Assembly: GCA_903870275.1 (NCBI GenBank)
Contig: CAIQCK010000073.1
Coordinates: 124,001-188,000, forward strand
Length of the DNA stretch: 64,000 nucleotides
Origin: an uncultured bacterium
Lineage (GTDB): Bacteria > Verrucomicrobiota > Verrucomicrobiia > CAIQCK01
Direction of reading: 5' to 3'
The translations under genes were made by a program, and so were the position numbers. A model generated the notes under the pieces. It searched no databases. It was not told where the DNA came from and saw nothing but the letters and a program-made list of their open reading frames with translations. This document shows, one piece after another, positions 54,753 to 61,101 of the stretch (within the stretch, counting starts at the first letter, position 1; every line of letters begins with the position of its first letter).

Positions 54753-54781
54753 TTGACGGAAGCGGCTGAGGTGAGCAGTAT
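54753..54781 (+). promoter_or_regulatory. Candidate tracrRNA promoter
   Basis: TTGACG (54753-54758), 17 bases, CAGTAT (54776-54781). A start 6-8 bases later, near 54788, would place the 5' end just before the anti-repeat. It begins 5 bases after the last CRISPR repeat. Confidence 0.5.
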
Positions 54782-54787
54782 TAGCGC

Positions 54788-54878
54788 GGTTTAAGTCATC
54801 TCTCTGGGAGGAGAAGCCTTAACTAATTCGGCGGCGTTGAAACCACTGCCTAGCACGTTTCAACGCCGCTATTTTTTT
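54788..54878 (+). ncRNA. tracrRNA
   Basis: The anti-repeat at 54796-54818 is a perfect 23-nt complement of the repeat interior (TCATCTCTCTGGGAGGAGAA within it). Two unpaired bases then precede a further 3-nt match (AAC) to the repeat GTT start. A short single-stranded AACTAATTC joins it to one 13-bp perfect hairpin and a run of seven T. The expected RNA is about 90 nt, with only one strong stem after the repeat:anti-repeat duplex. It lies on the same strand as the array and converges with cas2. The 5' end is inferred from a promoter match, not observed. Confidence 0.88.
54831..54878 (+). terminator. Rho-independent terminator of tracrRNA
   Basis: GCGGCGTTGAAAC (54831-54843) and GTTTCAACGCCGC (54857-54869) form a perfect 13-bp stem around a 13-base loop, followed by TATTTTTTT. 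The T run overlaps the cas2 stop codon on the other strand. Confidence 0.92.
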
Positions 54879-55233
54879 ATTCCCAGAAATCAACCTGCTT
54901 TGGCAGGTCCGGGTTAACCGACCGTTTGCCTTGGTCGTAGTTTGGTCCGACGACGGTGAAACTCCTTTTCCATTGTTCATCCGTCATGAACATCAGCCGC
55001 ACGTTTCCCGCCTCTGGGATGTAAGGTTTGATCTTCGCAATGTGCCCCTCCATTTGCTCGAAAGTGACGCAGGGCCGTGCATACACGGAGAACTGGATCA
55101 TGAGGTATCCGCTATCCAGCAGGTCTTTGCGGAACTGCGTGGCCGCCCGACGTTCCTCCGGCAACATCACTGGCAGATCGAACATGGCAAGAATCCAACC
55201 CATACGAAACGGACTTTGCTTTTCGACGCGCAT
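54877..55233 (-). CDS. cas2: CRISPR-associated endoribonuclease/integrase subunit Cas2
   Basis: 118 residues. The Cas2 ferredoxin fold begins MGWILAMFDLPVMLPEERR, with the conserved Asp of the FDLP strand, and continues LLDSGYLMIQFSVYARPC, typical of type II Cas2. It bridges Cas1 dimers during spacer integration. A near-perfect Shine-Dalgarno (AAGGAGGT) overlaps the cas1 stop codon, 15 bases before the cas2 start, so translation is strong and probably coupled. The protein ends QVDFWE. Confidence 0.95.
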   Translation of the reverse strand: MRVEKQSPFRMGWILAMFDLPVMLPEERRAATQFRKDLLDSGYLMIQFSVYARPCVTFEQMEGHIAKIKPYIPEAGNVRLMFMTDEQWKRSFTVVGPNYDQGKRSVNPDLPKQVDFWE

Positions 55234-55248
55234 TCGCGTCAGACCTCC

Positions 55249-56136
55249 TTACGCCGCCAGTTCTGGCACCCAGAAGGGTTTTGCCGACATCTCCGCATAG
55301 CTGCGCGCGAGCGAGTTCGCGGAAGCGTCTATCGCATCCATCAGTTTCAGCGAGAACCGAGTGTGCATCACCCGCATTTCCCGCAGTTCCGTTCCCACCT
55401 TTTTGCACCACGCCTTCATGCTGATGTCCTGGCCGACCATGAATTCCGCCAGCATCAAGTCCACCGCCGGCCGGAACGGTTCCATCAAATCATAGACCAG
55501 CGCATCGGAATGGAAACGGGGGATGTGTTTGACGCCGAGCAACGGCGACAATCCATGAACAATGAGGCTGCGATGGCACAACGCCGCGAGCACCGCGTAA
55601 CCGTAGTTGAGCATCTGGTTCGGGGCCGATTCTTCCTTGCGATCCCGCTTGGAGGATACCCAGCCGATGGCAGGGAAATACAATTGCCAGTAGCGACGTG
55701 CGCAGTTGGCCTCGTCAAAAGTCTCCCGGTCGAGGGCGCGTTGGAGATGCCCCGAGTGAAGATTCTTCCGCGCCAGCACATGCAATTGGTTCCGCGTCTT
55801 GCCACGTATGAGTTCCTGCCAAAGCCTCGCGTTGAGCCTTTTCGGTTGGTCTGCTTGATGGAAGAACGCAAGCGGATCCACGACCCGCGCCAACGGCGCG
55901 GTGATGCCGCACGGCTTGTAGCTTTCGTTGCAGTGCAGGATGACGCCGTCACTTTCCAAGATCGCGGAAACGAAGTTCGATGACATCGTTACACCCCGCG
56001 CCGCGATGATCACCGCCCGCACGTCGGTGTGAGGAATCCGTCCCTCCGAACCATCTTCGCCGCGGCAGACAAGAAACCCTCGGTCCTTGGTCAGCATCGC
56101 GCCATGCTTGAGAATGTGAAGGATGTGATAGCTCAT
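55249..56136 (-). CDS. cas1: CRISPR-associated integrase Cas1 (type II)
   Basis: 295 residues, normal length for type II Cas1. Catalytic metal ligands are recognisable: Glu in FDEANCARRYW, His in GLSPLLGVKHIPRF, and the acidic residues of ALVYDLMEPFRP. The MLNYGYAVL helix is conserved. It integrates new spacers with Cas2. The start ATG overlaps the cas9 stop (ATGA at 56133-56136), so cas9 and cas1 are translationally coupled. Similarity in the motifs is to the II-C group, and no csn2 or cas4 gene follows. Confidence 0.96.
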   Translation of the reverse strand: MSYHILHILKHGAMLTKDRGFLVCRGEDGSEGRIPHTDVRAVIIAARGVTMSSNFVSAILESDGVILHCNESYKPCGITAPLARVVDPLAFFHQADQPKRLNARLWQELIRGKTRNQLHVLARKNLHSGHLQRALDRETFDEANCARRYWQLYFPAIGWVSSKRDRKEESAPNQMLNYGYAVLAALCHRSLIVHGLSPLLGVKHIPRFHSDALVYDLMEPFRPAVDLMLAEFMVGQDISMKAWCKKVGTELREMRVMHTRFSLKLMDAIDASANSLARSYAEMSAKPFWVPELAA

Positions 56137-59100
56137 ACTTGCGTTTTTTCTTTTGTTTCCGTTTCTAGATGAACGCGGCTCAACCCCTTCTCCAGCAGCA
56201 AGTCGATTCTAATGCCATCGTAAACATCCCCGCCAGCCATCGGCTTCAAGGTCGCATTTGTTCCATTGGAAATTGAACCGAACAAATAGTAGCCAGACGG
56301 CACGGTTTTCTTTCCGCTCAGTGTATCGTTGGGCAGATGAAGCAGCATGTCTGTCTGCCAAAGCCGCTTGTCCAGCAACTCCATGCCTTCTTGTCGCAAA
56401 AGTTGCCGTTTCACGTCAGCCAAGCGCAAGAAAGCTTGGACAGGCTGTGTGCCATAGACGAACTGTTCTGCATTCTCGCCATCGGTCGTTCGACGCCGCC
56501 ACACGAAATAGCCACGATTGCCAGATGTGGCATATATGCCCGAACCGTCTTTGGAAACATCCACAAAGGCGTGTGGGTTGCCGATAACCTTTTGGACCGT
56601 TTTTACGATGCTACGGATTTTGTTCGCAGCGCCATCTCGCCGCGCGGACGCCTCGGCTTGTTGCTGATAGAACCGAATAAATTCTTCCGCAGTTTGTGGC
56701 TGCGGTGAGAGGAATTGTTTCAATTCTTCGCGCCTGACCTGAACAAATGTGCCGCAGAATTCCTTCCATTGCTTGGGAGAAGGATTTTGTTTCAAGAACT
56801 CGCGCAATTGAAAGCGCGTCCAAGCGTCGGAAAGGAACTGGATTTGTTTCTCTGCGTTTTCGTGGTCGTAGCGTTTTACCCTGACAAGCAGAAGGCTCGA
56901 TAAACCCGCCAGTTCATAACGCCGGTCAGTCGTCTTTGCTGAGTCGGTGCGAAGACAAACCCGCTTGTGCCGATCCAAGCCAGTATCCTTCTGGAATTGT
57001 TCCCATGCTTCTTTAGCTCGGTCTTTGCGTGCTTGCCATTCAGCGCGGGCGGATTCCTTCCGTGGACGGTCGCCTGGGTCCGGAGGATTCTCCTGATAGA
57101 ACGCTTCGATGCGGGGTTGGAGTTCGCGCAGCTTGGCTTGCAATTCGCCATCTGGTTGGAGTGGTGTCTCGGGTTTGTCCTTGCTGCGTTCTGGTCGGCA
57201 AACCAGACGGTTGATCTGCATTTCAAAGTGTGCGCGATCGTATTCGGGAACCTCGCTGCTGCCTACTCCAAGCCCAAAAAGCGATACGCGCTTTGTTCGT
57301 TTCTCTTCGATCCGATATAAAACTATCTCGCGTTTGTTCGGCTGCCCCTTTTTTGGTTTGATGCCCGCGGGCGCTACATCGCAGGTGCACCAAGCCTGCC
57401 ATTCCTCAATGGAAGGATTCGTCTTAAGAAAGCTCTCAACGGCCTTTCGCACCGACATCGCGTCGTAGTCCTTGTGCGGCGCGATTTCGGCGATACGGAG
57501 CACAGCATAGGCAACTGAATGCTCCTTTTCCTCGGTGACGAAGTTTTCCTGATTCGGCAATTCCAGCAAAGGCACGCGTTCTTGCTCGAATGCTTTGTCG
57601 TAGTCGTCAATGGTCGCATGCACTGCGCGCGACGCGCTTTCTACTTTCAGCCAGACGCCCCGGTGAAACGTCGCTTCCAGATGCGGCTTTGGATAATGAA
57701 GCGCAAACGGAAGAATCGGTTTGACGCCTCCCTTTTCGTCGCCTTCGATCTCGCGCCGAAAGGCTGCGCGCACCGCGCGAATGTTACGTTCCATCCGCAT
57801 CTTGGCTAACCCATCACGGCAACTGATAATTCGTTCATTGAGCCGAGCGCGCTCCTCCGCCGATCCCGACTTGGCCACCGTTGCCTCCATTGCGATGATC
57901 TGGCTGCGGAGTTTGCCAATCTCTCCCATTAAGTTCGGTGGAAATGTTGGATTGTCGCCTAATAGTTCAAGGCGAAATTCCTCCTCCCGTTTAGGGTCAT
58001 TTACCCAGCCTTCGAGAAAACTCAAGACCATCGCATCAAGTGCATGATGACGCTTGTCTGCACGGTCTTTGTTGGCCTGAGCGCCGAGTTCATCAAGTTC
58101 GCTTCGAAGCGCCCGGGCTTTGTCCCTTTGTTCCTTCCAAGGCAAACCAGACGAGCGCAACTCCGCCAGCGAATCCAACCGCTCGGAAATCTTTCCGTCA
58201 AGCTCCCGGTCACGGCCCAAGAGGCTGTTGAGAAAATATTGGCGCCGGACGCGTCCCGTCAGCCCTCCCGAAACGGTAATGACGCGCTTGTTGCCTTCGC
58301 GGTCATTGCCATTGACCCAGCCGAAGTGCAACCCGGCAACCGTCTGTGCCAAACGCGCAATCCAAGCCGTCTCGGCCAACGGAGTGTAACGCTCCACTAG
58401 CTTTTCGGCGTCCGCGCTTAGCAGTAGCCGAACCTTTTTCCAACCTAATTGGTTCACTCGTGTCCAAACTCGCGACTTGTAGGCGTCCCAATCTTGCTGA
58501 TTGCGGTCCTCTCGAAACCATTGCCACGGCGTCCGGTCGCCTTTCGCAGCATTGGTCTCATCCGTGGTGAGGACATAGTTTGAGAATGAATCCGGCCCGC
58601 CTTTGGCGCGCGGCACAATGTGGTCAATCCGATATTTGTGGAGATCAGTGAAACTCAGTCCGGTCTCGGTGTATGGGCACTGTGGCTTGCCGGCAGGTTT
58701 GCCGTACAGGCATTGTCCGCCTTGTGCTTCCCAAAGCAGATACTTCAGGACATCACCATTCGGATTCCCCATCTCCGCAAGCATCTTGCGGGCGCGTTCG
58801 CGTCGTTCGCGCTGCTCTTTTTGAGCGCGGGTGATTTCAGCAGCGGCCTCCGTTCCCAGCCAAGATGTTTCGGAGTCGTCCCGCACAAACTCCAACACAA
58901 TACGCTGTGGGATATCGTAAGCCTTTTCCAGCTTTTGGAGTCGCTTCCAAAAAGCATCGAGTCTGTGGCGGACAATCGGATTGTTCTGTTCGCCAATAAG
59001 GGCGCGGATTGCCGACGCTCGTTCTTCCATCGTCGCTTGCGCCTCCTGAGCGCGCCGGTCTAATTGCTGACTGGGAATGTAAAGGTCATCCCATGAGTCC

Positions 59101-60920
59101 GCCGGTTTTCCGTCTTTTCCCATGCGGAGCAGGAACTGCAGGTCGGAAACAAGCAATCCGCACATTCTATTCTTGGTGTCCGTTTTGGCATCGCCTGTAT
59201 CCGCAGCGACATTCAACGTCTTCTCGATGATAGGCCCCGAGCGCGGCCCTGTCTTGACCTTCAAAACTGTGCGTGCATTGGCAAGGTCGTCATGGAAAAC
59301 TCTTGGCGACAATCCGCTTAACAGTAGTTCCTTGAGGATCAGCAACGCGGGGCGCGAAAACCTGCTTCGACCTGCCGGTTTCGGCTTTTCTACTGCCAAG
59401 TCATCCGTCTTTTTCTTCTCCGTGCCTTCGGCAGGGGCTTGATTGTTTTTCGCACCATCCTTGTCGTCAGGATCAGTCACCGGCAAAACCTCGAAATGAC
59501 GGCACCAATCTCGCCACTCCCGCTTTGTGAGATGATATTTTCGCTTTGGATTCAACGCCTCAAATATTTTGCGCAGTTCTTCCGACTTAAGACCGCGCTG
59601 GTTGCGCGCCGCATTTCGTTCCTCCACGCTCATATTTTTCAGCTTCATTAAGAGCGTCACTTGTGAGGGCAGGAGACGCTCATGGTCGTGCTCTTTGATT
59701 CTTACTGATTCTTCTGGTGCAAGGTTGCCGCAGACAACAAGGCGAGGAATCAAGGCGCAAGACGCACGCAAACGGTTTTCGAACCGCGCGACCTTCTGAT
59801 TAAGCGCGCCCATTGTGTCATCCGCTCCGCCCGGGTGCAGGCCGGTGGCGCGACGGATGTCTGGATCGTGACTGGCAATATGCCGCACACCATCTATAGG
59901 GTTTTCCGGCGCTCCGCCCGGTCCATACACCAATAACTCCGCGAAATTATTAGCCCCGCGCGAGAAGTCGGGCACCCAAACAAGCGATTTTCCCAGGTGT
60001 GCGCGGTGAGCGTTGATTCGGGCGATGCGTTCCTTGACGCTTTTCTTCCAATCCTCCATGACTTTGGAAAAGCCTGTCTCCAATCGCTTCTCTTGTTCGG
60101 TGGCCTTCCGGGCTAGAGCCAACACTTCCTCGGCGATGATTCGCCCCGGGAAAACCACCTTTTGCGTGCTCTCTTGGCGCTCGGTGGGGTGCAAAGAAAT
60201 CTCCTTTGGCTTGGCCGGATTCCAAAGCTTCATGTGCCAAGCGTCAAAATAACAGGCGCGTTGGAAATGTGTCCCGATCTTGGCCACATCAGGATGCTTT
60301 GAGAAATCAGTCCACCGCTTACCAGCAATCGCATTCTCTGCTTCTTCTTGTGCGTTCTTGGGTTTGTCCTCAGTCGCTTTGCGTTGAACCTTCCAAGGGA
60401 CATCAGCATAGCCGCGTTTTTGAATCGCAGAGAATAGCGCTTTGTAAAGTTGCCAGTCTTTTAGTGTGTCACCATTCAGCAGCTTGATGCGAAGAAGACA
60501 AGAAGTGTAGCACTCTGAATCATCCGCCCCGCCGAATTCTCGTTCCAAGCTGGGGTCGGCTTTGCTTTTCAAAATCCATCGTCCCCCCACCTTCTTGTTT
60601 CGCCAACGCACCTTGCCTCGCACATTCTTTTTGACCCGCCGCACTGTGAAGTCCACGTGCTCGACCGTGCGGCTCACGAGTGGCGTCAATCCCGCCGCCA
60701 TCCAAACCCTGTCAAGCCACTCCTCGCGCCGTGCATGCGCTAGGCGCGTCTGCAACATACGATACCGACTCGCGGGAGTGCCGGACATGGTTGCCGGTCC
60801 GCGTCGCCCAAGGTCCGCCGGAATCAGCAGCGATGCTTTGTGGAGAAACTTATTTCCCTGTCTCACGGCTTCGCCGATGGAGGCTTTGCCGAGGTCAAAG
60901 GCCCAGACGGTTTCATTCAT
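56133..60920 (-). CDS. cas9: Large CRISPR endonuclease Cas9 (type II, II-C-like operon)
   Basis: 1,595 residues. RuvC-I WAFDLGKASIGEAV (Asp9); Arg-rich bridge helix at about 51-73 (SRYRMLQTRLAHARREEWLD); recognition region to about 660; RuvC-II RIVLEFVRD (Glu677); HNH with YRIDHIVPRAKGG (Asp766, His767), Asn781 and Asn790, preceded by Cys737 and Cys748; RuvC-III RHHALDAMVL (His959, Asp962). All nuclease residues are present, so it should cut both strands. The region after RuvC-III is about 630 residues, against about 380 in SpCas9, and repeats an FLKxNPSxxxW motif at about 1164 and 1375. AAAGGAG lies about 10 bases before the start. Visible GC is lower than in neighbours. It is first of cas9-cas1-cas2; no csn2 or cas4. 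Confidence 0.96.
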   Translation of the reverse strand: MNETVWAFDLGKASIGEAVRQGNKFLHKASLLIPADLGRRGPATMSGTPASRYRMLQTRLAHARREEWLDRVWMAAGLTPLVSRTVEHVDFTVRRVKKNVRGKVRWRNKKVGGRWILKSKADPSLEREFGGADDSECYTSCLLRIKLLNGDTLKDWQLYKALFSAIQKRGYADVPWKVQRKATEDKPKNAQEEAENAIAGKRWTDFSKHPDVAKIGTHFQRACYFDAWHMKLWNPAKPKEISLHPTERQESTQKVVFPGRIIAEEVLALARKATEQEKRLETGFSKVMEDWKKSVKERIARINAHRAHLGKSLVWVPDFSRGANNFAELLVYGPGGAPENPIDGVRHIASHDPDIRRATGLHPGGADDTMGALNQKVARFENRLRASCALIPRLVVCGNLAPEESVRIKEHDHERLLPSQVTLLMKLKNMSVEERNAARNQRGLKSEELRKIFEALNPKRKYHLTKREWRDWCRHFEVLPVTDPDDKDGAKNNQAPAEGTEKKKTDDLAVEKPKPAGRSRFSRPALLILKELLLSGLSPRVFHDDLANARTVLKVKTGPRSGPIIEKTLNVAADTGDAKTDTKNRMCGLLVSDLQFLLRMGKDGKPADSWDDLYIPSQQLDRRAQEAQATMEERASAIRALIGEQNNPIVRHRLDAFWKRLQKLEKAYDIPQRIVLEFVRDDSETSWLGTEAAAEITRAQKEQRERRERARKMLAEMGNPNGDVLKYLLWEAQGGQCLYGKPAGKPQCPYTETGLSFTDLHKYRIDHIVPRAKGGPDSFSNYVLTTDETNAAKGDRTPWQWFREDRNQQDWDAYKSRVWTRVNQLGWKKVRLLLSADAEKLVERYTPLAETAWIARLAQTVAGLHFGWVNGNDREGNKRVITVSGGLTGRVRRQYFLNSLLGRDRELDGKISERLDSLAELRSSGLPWKEQRDKARALRSELDELGAQANKDRADKRHHALDAMVLSFLEGWVNDPKREEEFRLELLGDNPTFPPNLMGEIGKLRSQIIAMEATVAKSGSAEERARLNERIISCRDGLAKMRMERNIRAVRAAFRREIEGDEKGGVKPILPFALHYPKPHLEATFHRGVWLKVESASRAVHATIDDYDKAFEQERVPLLELPNQENFVTEEKEHSVAYAVLRIAEIAPHKDYDAMSVRKAVESFLKTNPSIEEWQAWCTCDVAPAGIKPKKGQPNKREIVLYRIEEKRTKRVSLFGLGVGSSEVPEYDRAHFEMQINRLVCRPERSKDKPETPLQPDGELQAKLRELQPRIEAFYQENPPDPGDRPRKESARAEWQARKDRAKEAWEQFQKDTGLDRHKRVCLRTDSAKTTDRRYELAGLSSLLLVRVKRYDHENAEKQIQFLSDAWTRFQLREFLKQNPSPKQWKEFCGTFVQVRREELKQFLSPQPQTAEEFIRFYQQQAEASARRDGAANKIRSIVKTVQKVIGNPHAFVDVSKDGSGIYATSGNRGYFVWRRRTTDGENAEQFVYGTQPVQAFLRLADVKRQLLRQEGMELLDKRLWQTDMLLHLPNDTLSGKKTVPSGYYLFGSISNGTNATLKPMAGGDVYDGIRIDLLLEKGLSRVHLETETKEKTQV

Positions 60921-60968
60921 GGTCGTTCCGCTCCTTTGGGTGGCCGGTAGTGTGACAGACCGGACGCG

Positions 60969-60982
60969 CCGGTTTCAACCGG
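60969..60982. promoter_or_regulatory. Palindrome in the cas9 leader
   Basis: CCGGTTTCAACCGG, a perfect 6-bp inverted repeat around TC, 49 bases upstream of the cas9 start. It may be an operator or a leader hairpin. Confidence 0.3.
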
Positions 60983-61008
60983 AAAACGCAGGAAATCGTG
61001 AGGCTTTC

Positions 61009-61027
61009 GTATAGCAGTTTGCTATAC
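61009..61027. promoter_or_regulatory. Palindromic operator candidate upstream of cas9
   Basis: GTATAGCA-GTT-TGCTATAC: 8-bp perfect arms around 3 bases. It sits 89 bases upstream of cas9, in the 181-bp gap after the sugar kinase fusion gene. On the minus strand GGACAC-17 bases-TATACG would place it over the promoter spacer and -10, the position expected for a repressor. No regulator gene is adjacent. Confidence 0.5.
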
Positions 61028-61101
61028 GCGGTGTCCGGGTTGGTTGCGGGTTCCGTGGTTTGTAGGAAGTGCCGCGCCGGTTTTGCAGAAAGCTACCGGG
61101 G

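Noticed and set aside
54340..56200. Additional cas genes (csn2, cas4) near the array
   Set aside because: No open space: glmM, array, tracrRNA, cas2, cas1 and cas9 are contiguous, and the next gene upstream of cas9 is a sugar kinase fusion.
54877..60920. Type V (Cas12) or IscB/TnpB assignment for the large nuclease
   Set aside because: A complete HNH domain lies between RuvC-II and RuvC-III, with an Arg-rich bridge helix and a linked tracrRNA; this is Cas9.
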